Shown in pieces: positions 12,901-24,539 of a stretch of 64,000 nt of DNA (its first letter is position 1; each line of letters begins with the position of its first letter). The notes below the pieces were generated by a model. That model did not search any database. It was not told where the DNA came from and saw only the letters and a list, made by a program, of their open reading frames with translations. The stretch lies in NCBI GenBank assembly GCA_037957365.1, contig JARHVA010004906.1:124001-188000 (forward strand), in the 5' to 3' direction. The translations under genes and the position numbers were made by a program. Origin of the DNA: Torreya grandis (lineage: Eukaryota; Streptophyta; Pinopsida; Cupressales; Taxaceae).

Positions 12901-15069
12901 TGCCCCAATATTCAAATGTAAATTATACTACCAACTAAAAGTGGGTCACCCTCTACCCTTCCCACCAATACATAATCACATATGCATTGGCCAACATATA
13001 ATGAATCTTGTGATAGAATTAAAAAAATCACTTTCATGATATAATTATTAAATGCAAGAAAAAGGCATGAAACAACTCACACTCCCTAAAATAAACATGA
13101 CCATAATACATAGACATTATATATGCCATCTCTAGACATGGGGATAAACACATATTTATAGTCTATTGAAATCTTTGACTGAAATGGACTACGATTTCAT
13201 TGAGTTGAAACAACTGTGATAAAAAGAATGGTGGTGGTATTGTTCTTGGGCTAAGTTAAAGAAAATAAAAGAACAAAACATGTTATAGAAACAAATCAAA
13301 TTATGTTATTAATTACTATTATACTCGGCCAAGGATCTTTAAATAATTTCACAAAAATTGGGTGATATACAATTGGACAAATCGATATATACAACATAAA
13401 CAATTAGTTAATTAAATAATTCAACATTCAACTAGATAAATCGACATATACAGACTATTTAATTAACTCTACAAGGTTTATTATATCAATCATGTAATTA
13501 TATGAGCTATCAATTATTACTTGATGAAACATCCCCATAACCTATATAATTATTATGGATAATTATTATGTAAACCTATATAAATATTAAGGATGATGAT
13601 AGATTTGATTATGATGCCACACTTGATATTATTAGGGTTGTTTAATCAACTTAGCTGGGTTTATTACATTGGTATTCCCTACCAGGTTAAGACTTTTCCC
13701 ATTTTATCAACTATAATGGCTCAAATTAAGTTACTATAGTTATATACTCACAAAAATAAATACCACATAATTAAGTGATTCACAACTACAACTGTCCATC
13801 TAGTTATTCTAATATATAAACAAATGTATCTTGTTATATATTATGTATAATTCATATACAAATAGTTAATAGAAATTCATGTGTAGATGTATATGTGAAG
13901 GCATAGATGATAATAGAATATACAAATATACATGTTTCTATATTGAAAAAACATATAGACTACATAAATATACAAACAAATATGTATTTAACTAGATATA
14001 TTTATAAATATAATACATACAAATATAAAAAATTCATACAATACACCAAATTATATACAAGATTTGATGCTAAACTTACCTATAAAAATAATCATTCTCT
14101 TCTTCTTTTCTTCTTAGTTCTACACTTTTCATTGCTCATCAAATATTCCAACTTGTGAAAGCTTCCAAACCCAAAATGATGCAAACTAGAAGTCCTCTCC
14201 TCCAAGCTTGTTCCTTCTTCCATTTTCTCCAATGCATAATTATGCAAATTCCCTTTCAGTCTTTCACTTAAATAGAAAATAGATATTAATTATTTCCCAT
14301 ATTTTTATTTTTGGCTTTTCTTTTTGTTTTTTTGTTAATTTAAGGCTATTTTAATTATTTTCTTAATTTTCCTATTTTTTAATTTATTTTTCTAGTTTTA
14401 ATGTTTTTAAAGAAAAACAATTCACTTTTTATTTTAATTATGAAATTATATTTTTATATTTAGCCATTTTAATATTAAATCATATTTTGGTACTTTAGTG
14501 GAAAAAAAATTCCAAATTTGAATTTTTACGTTAATTAAATTTTGCCTCTAAAATATTAATGATGTGTTAGGCTAATCACACAAAGGAATTTTATTCCTAT
14601 TGCATACCTACTTAAACAACCATAGAAATAAGCAATTTAAAAAATCATTTTTAAATGCATTCTAACATGACTAATTATCATGGTGTGTGCAAGGTTTTTA
14701 TAGCACTCTATCAACTAGTGATGTCTCCATCTACATCATCCTCTCTAATGATGCTCTCCCTCTATTGTGCTCAAGGGAGAAATTCACTTGCATCCACCTC
14801 ACACACATACAGGTAGTTAGGCTATATCACATGATCCTCAAAATCAACAATCAATAACAATTCATTAATATGCTTAAAAATGAAATCTCATACATACACC
14901 AACTCATGCTAAGAAATCATGAATTATAGTCTAATTAAGCAGCTTACTAATATTCCAAAATAGCATAATATCAATCTTAATCAGAAAATATACTCAATAT
15001 CATGTGTATCTACCACATCTATCTATAAATATTCAAATAATTAGCTTATCAAGGAATCAATATGTAATA
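9953..15069 (-). repeat. 5' LTR of the LARD-like element (about 5.1 kb)
   Basis: On the plus strand it begins TGTAGACAACCCC and ends CAATATGTAATA. The minus-strand start is TATTACAT where the partner LTR has TGATATAT, so the terminal TG has become TA. It runs collinear with 2251-7437, with small gaps and scattered substitutions. Frames at 12857-13039 and 13907-14158 match frames of the other LTR and are not genes. Confidence 0.85.
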
Positions 15070-15074
15070 ATCAA
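15070..15074. repeat. Target-site duplication ATCAA, right copy
   Basis: Identical to 2246-2250 and directly after the right LTR. The copia gag frame resumes at once on the far side. Confidence 0.85.
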
Positions 15075-15774
15075 AGTCTATGTCAACATCATCCTTGACC
15101 TTGTTACCTTATGACTTATTCTTAGCTTTGAATGCAACCTCATTCTTGGAATATCTTCCATCACTTGTTCTCATTGCATAGGCAATCAAAATTCCATAAA
15201 GCTTATCCATATGTAGTATGTTAAGATATTTGATTTCCTCCACAATAGACACCTTTGAATCAAACTTAGATGTTAGGTATCTCAATACATTTTGTAATAC
15301 TATTGATTCTTCCAATTTCTCTCCTAGACCTTTGATGACATTTACCAATTCATCCACTCTTAATAGATAAGATGCAATCTTTTCATCCTCCTTTATTCTT
15401 AGACTTTCAAACTACCTTCGGTGAGTCTGAAACTTTGCCAACTTGACTTTGGTGTCTCCTTCATAAATGGTCTATAAATTTTCTCAAATCCTTTTGGTTT
15501 TATCATAATGCATGACTTTCACAAATTATTCCTCTGAAAGACCACACAAGATGGCATTCGTTGCCTTAGAATTGTTCTCAATTGCCTTCTTGTCTACTAC
15601 ATTAGTGTGTGGTGTAGAAAGTAGAGTGAATACATCAATAAAAAATTTACATATTTTATAGCCTAAGGACATTAGATAAGTCTTCATTCTAATGCTCCAA
15701 AATTCATAGTTATTCCCACTAAAGAGAGGGGCATTATTGGTTGAGAAACCTCTTTATACCTGATGACTAGACAT
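15075..15774 (-). pseudogene. Ty1/copia gag, N-terminal and central part
   Basis: Minus-strand frame starting at the ATG at 15774 (MSSHQV). Early residues include LFSGNNYEFWSIRMKTYL (about 15680-15735), the typical N-terminal region of plant copia Gag. The central helical domain follows, with GLSEEQFVKVMHYDKTK near 15500-15550 and then an open stretch at 15109-15357 carrying DELVNVIKGLGEKLEES and the pattern ending YLTSKFDSKVSIVEE. This is the UBN2/copia Gag domain. Several in-frame stops are visible, for example where Trp is expected before ENL. The frame is cut at 15075 by the LARD-like element and resumes at 2245. It is non-functional. Confidence 0.85.
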
Positions 15775-15829
15775 GTTTGTGCTTCTAGGATCTCCTTTAA
15801 GCTATTAGGCCTACTTCAAAGGGATAATA

Positions 15830-15839
15830 TCTGATACCA
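15830..15839 (-). promoter_or_regulatory. Copia primer-binding site (initiator tRNA-Met type)
   Basis: The minus strand reads TGGTATCAGA, about 55 bases upstream of the gag ATG and next to the presumed LTR end. It matches the initiator tRNA-Met site used by most plant copia elements. Confidence 0.7.
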
Positions 15840-15840
15840 A

Positions 15841-16300
15841 TTATTTTAATCACAATAACTAATCAGGGTGTGTGGGGGGGGGGAGGGTGAATTAGTTTAC
15901 AAAAAGCTTTCTTTTAATTACATCCAATCATTCATGAACTATGAAAGCAACATCGAGATTTAGCAATACATAAACACCATTCACATGAGCATAACATTAA
16001 AAAACACACACATGAGTGGTAAAACCTCAAGGAGAATAAAAACAATATTTATCCCTATAAATGGAACATATTCCTATAAAACAATATCAAATTATGTTGA
16101 GTACCTACTCAACTTAGAGCACCAACTCCAATGAAGTCAAGCACCCACTTGACTATGCTTTAACAAACACCTACCTGCAAGGAAACACTAACTCCCTAGG
16201 TGACTCAGAACCAACTCAACCACCTCATCACACCTCTACACTCCTCTTATTATCTCATTTCAATACCTCCTTCTTCTCTACCAAGCAATTTTTCATTTTT
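15841..16300 (-). repeat. Likely 5' LTR end of the interrupted copia element
   Basis: Sequence upstream of the PBS on the minus strand must be LTR. It holds a long G-run (plus strand, about 15874-15887, GTGTGGGGGGGGGGAGGG) followed by GTGAATTAGTTTAC; similar G-rich starts occur at this place in other plant copia elements, from general memory. The outer end is not defined because the partner LTR lies outside the window, to the left. Confidence 0.4.
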
Positions 16301-16984
16301 CTTATATTATTATCTTCTAAATAGGCTTAAATTTCCTTGTATATATACAAGTCTTATGGTCACACACTATTTAGTTAGCCATAGACCTTCAACATCTTAT
16401 TTTTTACATATAATATGTCTTATGACATCTTATGATCATTATTAAAATGAAATTTTTACCCCTTTTGGTTTTTAACAACTCAATTAGGCCTCATTTTTGT
16501 TTTAGGTCTCATGGAGACCTAATTGAATTAGGTCTATCTTCTTAGTGTCAAATCTTGATATGCTTAGGCCCATATGGCCTTCTTCAACAAATTAAAACCA
16601 TTAAATCACTTATAAAAATTCCTCTAATGACCTCCTCCATGATTTATTATACCTATGTCTTTAATTCATACCATGAAATCTCCTTTAGGACAAACTGACC
16701 TATTAGGCCTGTGTACCTCAAAAGTCCATCTTGCAAAATGAAACTCAAATAATATTAAGATACTAAAATATGAAAAATGAAACATGTATATAGGTTCTCC
16801 ATGACCTAAATATCATCAAAAAATGTTTATAACACTTTCACTCAGGAGATAAAGGTTCAATAACATCTCTACAACTCACTCACCTAAAATTACAAATTTA
16901 CCTCATAAACTCCTCATGGTGACTTAAACCTCCAACACCTATGTAGACACTTTTAATGACTAATTATGTATATAAATTATCCTA

Positions 16985-16986
<2 letters not shown>

Positions 16987-17064
<78 letters not shown>
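16987..17064. repeat. (AT)n microsatellite, 78 bp
   Basis: An uninterrupted AT dinucleotide run. The lack of interruptions contrasts with the heavily decayed sequence around it and points to ongoing slippage. Confidence 0.95.
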
Positions 17065-17066
<2 letters not shown>

Positions 17067-17763
17067 TTCTATGATGAAAAAATAATATGGTCTAATGCAA
17101 AATATTAGTCGTACATACCAATTTATTGACCCTATATCACATAGTCTTATTTGAACTAGATAGGCCATTTTGTGAGCAATTTTTCACCATATATACTAAC
17201 CTCAAAAAATTATTCCAATAATTTAAATTACTTAAGTCATAAATAAACTCTTAATTCACTCTTTTTCATCAATCTAATATGCTCAGACCCACAAATCCAT
17301 CTTGTCATCTTTGCTTGGGTTTTGCATTATATACACCATTAGGTCTATCTACGACTGACATACTTGGATGACCAAATTATCACAATTTAAGGGTGGAACC
17401 TAGATATAAACCATAATTGGAATGTATTATGAGTCTCTAGATTCTTCTTCCATCCATTGTTTCTTCTTTACCACTACAACTTTTGAGATCTACAATAACT
17501 TTTTGACAAATAAGTTGTATATATGCATTTTCTCTTCCATCTGACTAACCACCATCACCTATAGGTACCTATGATATTTTAATACATTATATAATATCTT
17601 TTCTATGAATTTTAAACCTTTTTGATATGATTTAAATAATATATTTCACATTAGGTACTTATTAGGGTTTTAGACAGGTTTAACACAAGTTTTAGTGTCA
17701 ACAATTATTCATAAAGGACTACCCATTAAATATAAAACTAATGACTAGAGATATTATCTCGGA

Positions 17764-17767
<4 letters not shown>

Positions 17768-17806
<39 letters not shown>
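17768..17806. repeat. (TA)n microsatellite, about 39 bp
   Basis: An uninterrupted TA run within otherwise unassigned sequence. Confidence 0.95.
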
Positions 17807-17808
<2 letters not shown>

Positions 17809-18804
17809 TTAATATCCTATTATCTCATGTAGAGGTTACACATTCCAATGAACATTTAAAAGTGCTTCTCGAGTCTTGAGACCTCATTTTATAAATTTGA
17901 GAAGGCCTAAAATTATGTTTTATGAAATTTCATTAAAACCATGACATAAAACTTTGTGAACATGCATAAAAAACTTATCTCAACTCTTTCCATAATCCCA
18001 TATGCAAAATTTCATTGAAATTTTATCTTCATACCTGATTAGGCCATGCAGGGTCTAAGAGAGGTCCAGGTGTAAACCTAGACTGAAGGTCCTACCCTTA
18101 TAAGCTCACCCTAAAACTCCCATTAATGATTTAATGCCTTTCGTACATGATAAAATAGTGACATACAACTTTCACATTCTTGTGTTCATCCATTTTCATG
18201 TACATACCTCTACATGTCATGCCTAGGCTCATGATTAGGCTTCCTATGCACTTTATCATCAATGACATGTACCTTCATGAAACCATAAGTCATTAGTTTC
18301 ATTTAATTTATATCTCTTTAATTCAAATTATTTTTCATGACAACACTCTCTTATTTCCTTAAAATTATCTTTCATGACAACATTATCTTAATGCACCTTG
18401 TCACATCACACACTATCAACTAGGTTTAGTCACCTTTGACATCAACCTTCATAACCTTTGACATCAATGACAATACTCTACAACCCCTCCATTTATTTTC
18501 ACACCTTAATTTCCATAATTTGATTGTAGCCTAATAATATTTTGATATATATTATAATTGATATTTACATGATCACATATTTATATGGTTACATATATGT
18601 GTTTACAAATGTCCTTAAAATTATTATAAAAAATTTAATTTCTATCGATGTTACATATGGTTTGTTTAATTATTTTATTTTGAAATGATTGATATGTAAG
18701 AACATACCTCACATCAAAATGGGCCTCTGTCTAGCTTATTTTATATTTAGTTATAGATTCTAACTGATTATAGGTTACAATAACTTTTACTCACCCAAAA
18801 ATTA

Positions 18805-19540
18805 CATGGTGTAACATTTCTTTGATCTGGTGATGATGCAAAAATTCTCCAAATAAATAATTACATGTGTAGATCCTTCCCCTTTTAAAATTTATAGTCT
18901 TCAACCCTTGATCTTCCCAAATTTAAAAATTTGAGTTGCATGATCAGACTATCATGGTGGTTATCAAAATACTATGGTAGTTCATGAAAATGTCACATTA
19001 CTTCTAATCTAACACCATAAATATTTATGGTTTTATCATCTTTACATAAAGGCCCAAATTTCATTCTTGAGAAACATGTTTTTGATGTGATTTGATTTTT
19101 TTGACTCTAGTTCCTAGATCACCTCTCTAATTGATTTATTACTACTTCAATTGACTCCTCACCACCCTAATTTTACTTCAAATCACCTTTGATAAGTCAT
19201 AATAACTTTCCCTGGCCATTTTTGAACTCCCAATTATGTCAAAGGATCTTGACCCTTCTATTTTACAAATTAACTCATTCGTGATGAAATTTAGATTGAA
19301 AAAAATAAAATTTGATAGCCAAAACTCTATCAAATTTTAGATCCATCCATAGACTTGTTGCACATTTTCCTTTCACATTCCTATACCTAAAATACACATG
19401 CTATATAATATCAATTTCTTGCATTAGAGACAACACTTGGTAAATTAGGGCATAAAAATTATTCAACACTCCAAAATTATCATCCACCTTTGACAAGGTT
19501 CAAGTTTTTCCCTACTTTATTTCCTTTTATTGTAAGACCC
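18805..19540. repeat. Dispersed repeat C, left copy
   Basis: Collinear with 53596-54350 in the same orientation. Shared landmarks are GTGATGATGCAAAAATT near the start, TTTGACTCTAGTTCCTA in the middle and ATTATTCAACACTC near the end. The two copies are strongly diverged. They bracket element A and its host sequence, so they could be the LTRs of the oldest element in this nest, but I could not find clean ends, a PBS, a PPT or a target duplication. Confidence 0.65.
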
Positions 19541-20033
19541 AAACAAATTGTATAAAAGATACCAAATATTCAAATCCTTTCCCACATAAAACATAAAAGT
19601 GGCCCCCTTATCCTAGAATTCATAGAGAATGATGACATGATTTTATAATTCCTACAAGTCTATAATCATCTTCCCTTATCACATCATAAAAAATGAATAT
19701 TATGATTCATATTGTAAAATCAAAAACTATAATTCTTTTGATTAATAACATGATTTATTTGAATTAAAAAATGAATCTTATGATCTTCTCTCTGTCTTAA
19801 AATAATTCAAAGAAGAATTCCTCTCTCTTACAAGATACTATTGATATTAATATTGGGAATAAATAGAATCTCAAGATTCAAATTTTTATATCTTCACTCT
19901 TGCCTCAACATGTATAAGAATAAAAAAAATATTACTAAACTCTTAAAAACATTATCCTATTCCTACTTGAATATGATGGTAATTAAACTCAAAGTGGTAT
20001 TTCAAAACCTAGTCACCAAGCTTGGTGTAAAAC
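19541..20033. other. Left flank of element A, unassigned
   Basis: The open frame 19841-20041 runs into the LTR of element A and has no family resemblance. This stretch was probably joined to 46515 onward before A inserted. Confidence 0.4.
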
Positions 20034-21247
20034 TAATTTAACCTTTTTAGGGATTTATAATGAAAATTCTAATGTTTGGTTAAGGGAATGAGATGCCTAA
20101 ATTAGTTAAATAAATATGTAATAATTAAGTAATGATATGTTATGAACTTTGACCTTATTTTACTTTCTAATACTAACAATAAATAGGCATAAATAGAGAC
20201 TTATATAAAAACTTATTGTAATGAATTATCTGGGTTCTAAAAGTTGAGATCTGGGTAGTAGTTTGTGTCATCAATAAGATTCTAGTGTTCATCTACTCAC
20301 TCAAGAGTATCACCCAGTATGGAAAATAACACTATATATGTGTAGTTTCCTCAATGTGACACTAATATCCACTTTGTAGGACTATTCCTATTTTATGGGA
20401 GTACTTGTGCCTATGTCTATAGGCCATGTTTCTACATGACTAAAACCTATAACTCTATGTTGTACCTAGAAAACATAATTTGATATGCAAACCCTAATCT
20501 CCTTATAGGTATGACATAAGTAATAATTTTGTGAGTTGTTAGGATATACTAAACATCATAAACACTCCTATGTGTAGAGAGTTGCCTACATACCAATACT
20601 TTGAAGAGGGATCAAACCTGATGTATTTCTCTCACCTAGTGTTTGATGAAAGTACAAGTGAATACTAAAATGAGAGTGGTATTAGATTCCTTGAGTGTGA
20701 TTTAAATTTGAAATAATTGAAAATTTGGATTAGGGTTATTTTAGATGGTAGTATGCAAAAATTAGGGTAGAATAGGGATCAAATACCTTCATTTTTCAGA
20801 ACTTTGTCTTTGGTTTGAATAGATTTTGCATATAATTTGCATCTAGTGAATAAATTTGGATTATGCTTGTATTTAAAGGGTTACTTTACTTATGTGGATA
20901 ATAAAATGAGCTTAGTTTATCCTTAGGAGGGGAACACATTTGAAGAACTATCTTTTGGGAAGAGATAAGGCTAAGGACAGTAGCACATAGTTGGGGAAAC
21001 TAACACCATGTGGCTATAGTGTCCCAAATTTGGTGTTAATGTCCTCTTTGTAGAATACTAAATATTTTGGATTGGGGTTTGAGATGATTGTTATGGGACT
21101 ATTTTATGACTATTTGTAGGTGATTGTGGTCTATTGAATGATTGGAAAACTAAGTCTAATGCTAAAGGATATGTTTATGGATATCCTAGGGATAGGTTAA
21201 CTCAAACAACACTCTTAGCATCCAATTACCACTTTTAGGTGATTACA
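20034..21247 (-). repeat. 3' LTR of element A (1,214 bp)
   Basis: On the plus strand it starts TAATTTAACC and ends GGTGATTACA. On its own strand it therefore starts TGTAATCACC, and the other end has lost the terminal C (TTA where the partner has TCA). It matches 45300-46514 throughout. It contains variants of the phrase GACACTAA...GTCC that recur inside the element. Confidence 0.8.
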
Positions 21248-21260
21248 TTCCCCCCCTTTA
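21248..21260 (-). promoter_or_regulatory. Polypurine tract of element A
   Basis: The minus strand reads TAAAGGGGGGGAA, directly followed by the LTR start TGTAATC. It is an unusually clean tract for such a decayed element. Confidence 0.8.
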
Positions 21261-24200
21261 TGCTAGTAATGCAGTAAAGCAAAATGACTAGTATAAAGGA
21301 AAAATAAGTGTACCTATACTTACCTTAGAATTGAAGCCCATGTAACCCAATTTGGATATGTGAATCTAGGTCTACATATATGAAATATGATCCAAATCAA
21401 TGTCCTATAATGAAACAAGAAAAAATTAGTCCTTACTTAAGAGATTATCAAAAATAAAAGACTATGCTAAAATGAAATAACTGAGTAAAGTTGAGTAAAG
21501 AGAGAGTAAATAAGTGAATATACCTCATTAGTTATGTAAACCAATGCATGAACCTAGTGATAACCTGTATGTGTGAATGTGCATAGTGATCATATCATTT
21601 AATAGCTTAAATTGAGCTAATAGCTTATTCAATCCTCTTATGGGTGGCTTAAGAACTCAATCTAGTTTTAACTCCATCATATCCCTCCCCTACTTGATGG
21701 ATCTTAATCTCTATGAATAGTTTGGATAAGATTGTAACTATGCCTAACACTCTCATTTAGGTGGCTCAAGAACTCAAGCAGGCCATGACTCCATCATTTC
21801 CCCTATGTGAAGTAGATGCATCTATAACTATACTACATAAAGTGCTAAAATAATCTAAGTAATCTAACTATGTATTCATCTCCATGGCCACTCAGGTATA
21901 TTAGGAAGCTCTAGGCCACTCAGGAATGCCAAGCACCACATATGGAGTAAGGCATGAATCTATTGAAAACCTAAAATATGATAGAAAGTGCATAATACAT
22001 ATACAATGACATGTAGTTTGTCATTTCATATGATCAACCTATATGAAGCTAAGTATATAGAAAATAATGTGTCACACACATGCCCCTAATTTGGTATCTG
22101 AGTATACTGAATCTGAATCAAACATGCAATAGTTGAATATATGTAACTAATTTGAATGTATGATTGATCATGTCACACATGATGCCCCAAAATATGAGAA
22201 ACTAGTATGAATATAAGTTGAAATGAATGAACTTAAGCTAAATTTGAATATAAGTACCAAACCTGTGATTATATTTGTAAAAATATATACTTTACTTGGT
22301 GTACTTATCTGAATGATCTAAACTATCTTAAATTTGAGGTTATTGGACATTAGCACCCTATAATGGATAGTAGATCTCTATGGCACTAATGTCCCAATAT
22401 AGGTGTTAATAACTTTCTGGTCTAATTTTTGTATTATCTAAATTGACTATTGAGTCTCTATTCTATTTTGTGTCTGCCCAGAGTTTGATGTCTAAAATTG
22501 AGCCTGTGTGCTAAAATGTATCTATGAAATACAATGTAGATTCCTGAACTCTATGACAAACCCATGTAAATACCCACTCTTTTGAGAGTATTTGTGAAAC
22601 ATGTGTAAGAACTACCTTATAAAGAAGCATCTATACAAAATATGTTAGCTGGAGCATGTTCATGATATTACAATATGATGAATAAACATAACATCAAAAT
22701 GTTAATGAATATGAGCATTAGTAGGTATTGTAAGATGTATTCTATAATCTATCATTACACAAGGGTGTCAAGATATATGTAATCAATGTATTTAGCAACA
22801 AAATCTAAGTAATTACCTAGGGGGATGGGGTATGATGTCCATCAAGGATCCAAAGTAGGAAGGATAGATGCATGAGGTCCCTCTTAAGCTACCATAATAC
22901 AAGGGACATGTGAACATGTCACTAAACCTGAGAATGAATACATACAAGGACATGTCCAAATGTACACATACACAAACAACAAATAATTTGGTGTAGAACA
23001 ACATAGGACATGTTTAAATGTTTACAAATAAAAGCATGAAAGAGCACACACAAGGGACATGGGCACATGTGTAAATCATAAAAACAAATAAGTGGTGTAG
23101 AATCCAAATAATAATGGCATATTCAAATGCCCTTGAAGATGGAAGAAGCATAGGAAATATAATCAAGTCTAATCTAGGAGATAAAAATGAAAACATGTAT
23201 AACTATGTAGTATAAATCTATATAAATTCTAGGATGCATATATACTCAGTATAACTAATGATAGTTAGTAAACAAATCTAAAAAATGATTAGCAATTATC
23301 AATATCAAGATAAATCAATGTGTAATTGGAATGTATGATATGTTAATATAGAACTTGGTTATAACAACTGTGTAGGAGATTCCCCTAGTGGATGTCTCAG
23401 TTTATAAACCTAGATTGGTGTAAATGCCCCTAATGGATACATGATAGCTAGTCTTATTTACTATATTAGATTAGATTCCTATCTAGACATTACAAACACT
23501 CAACAAGAATAAGTAAAGTATATGTGTATGATAAAACCAACTATACTAGGATAGCTAGTAATATGCAATATCTGTCAAGTAATAGAAATGTAAACATAGC
23601 AATGCATACAATCTATAAATTTCATATTTTTGGAATATTTGAATGTTTTTTTTATTTTGACATGTTATAATTTTTTTGTGTTTTTTGAGTATAAGATATG
23701 TATAAGCAAATAAAAATAAACTATGTATAGGGAGTGAGATAGATAAGGAAATATGTATACAAGGGTAAGAATCATGTTAAGCAATGATTCTCATGGAAGA
23801 ATCACTATCAATATGGCTTGTTTCAAAAATAGGAATGATAATATCTCACATAGTGTGATTTTTATGATGTAGTTCAATGTTATTGTAGTAGGAATCTGAG
23901 TATTATTCATAATCTAAATCATAATACTATTCAACATCAGAATCAGGATAACTTGGAATTCTAGGGGGAATTACCTCATATTGTGGATTTGACCTTTTTG
24001 AGTTATGCTTTGGAAGATTGATTATGATTTTTCCTTTTGAAAATGTGTTTATCATAGACATATGGTGTTGTAGAGGCTATATTGATAGAAAACTTATTTT
24101 GAAACACTTATTTATTGAGCATGATTTTGACTCTACAACTTAATATCTTGCTCTTTCTATAACATTTCTTGTGTATTTGGATGTTTTGCCTTGATAAATT

Positions 24201-24284
24201 GTATATGTGACTGATATTCCTTAGGATGTTCGATAAATCTCAAACACTATTGACAAATGTTATCAACTTCTAGAATAGGAGAAG
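21261..24284 (-). other. 3' part of the interior of element A, unassigned with short repeats
   Basis: No gag-pol motif is readable. On the minus strand from about 24275 there is a weakly protein-like frame (EHPKEYQSHIQFIKAKHPN) broken by three stops, family unknown. A phrase (GGTGGCT[CT]AAGAACTCAA followed by ACTCCATCAT) occurs twice about 120 bases apart (near 21645 and 21761), and TGTCACACA[CT]ATGCCCC-like phrases occur near 22070 and 22170. A separate degenerate tandem array lies at 22895-23070. Confidence 0.5.
22895..23070. repeat. Degenerate tandem repeat around ACATG motifs
   Basis: Four copies of AAGGGACATG-N2-4-ACATG/AAATGT occur near 22901, 22945, 23003 and 23052, about 45-60 bases apart. 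GGTGTAGAAC/GGTGTAGAAT also repeats (22990, 23094). Such arrays are common upstream of the 3' LTR in plant Ty3/gypsy elements, which fits the minus orientation of element A. Confidence 0.6.
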
Positions 24285-24539
24285 TGATGCCTTGTGCTTT
24301 GTGCCTTGTTGTACTCAACACACCACACCTTGGTGTTTTTATTTGAAAAGTGGGGATCCCCTTTATTTTTAGAGGATTTATATATTATTTGGGTGTGTAT
24401 GAGTCTTATTATCTAAAGGAGCTTGATATTTTGGACATTAAGTCATGTTTTTATTCACATATTTTCATTTGAAACAATTTATTTAAATTAATTTATTAAT
24501 AGAAATTTGGGAAGAATTACTATGTGTGACAGGTATTCA

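Larger units (their letters stand above)
2251..15069 (-). mobile_element. LARD-like non-autonomous LTR retrotransposon nested in copia gag
   Basis: Two direct repeats (2251-7437 and 9953-15069) flank a 2.5-kb interior. The minus orientation is set by a primer-binding site matching initiator tRNA-Met next to the right LTR and a polypurine tract next to the left LTR. The outer ends are flanked by ATCAA on both sides, and the insertion splits a copia gag. The interior lacks gag, protease and RT that I could read; only a short integrase-end-like frame remains. Very long LTRs, a small non-coding interior and intact priming sites match the LARD class, which depends on proteins from autonomous Ty3/gypsy partners. 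Counting by hand near the left LTR ends gave about 25 differences in 215 bases, so the insertion is old. Confidence 0.85.
16301..18804. other. Unassigned AT-rich stretch
   Basis: No recognisable coding or structural signal apart from two AT microsatellites. It may include the rest of the copia LTR and its flank. Confidence 0.4.

Noticed and set aside
15874..15887. G-run as a quadruplex or polypurine tract
   Set aside because: It is a single G-run at the start of the copia LTR, not followed by an LTR start on this strand, and without the repeated G-tracts a quadruplex needs.
22813..23196. Three overlapping minus-strand frames with many Cys and His
   Set aside because: They arise from the ACATG tandem array, which gives Cys/His codons in several frames. 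No zinc-finger spacing.
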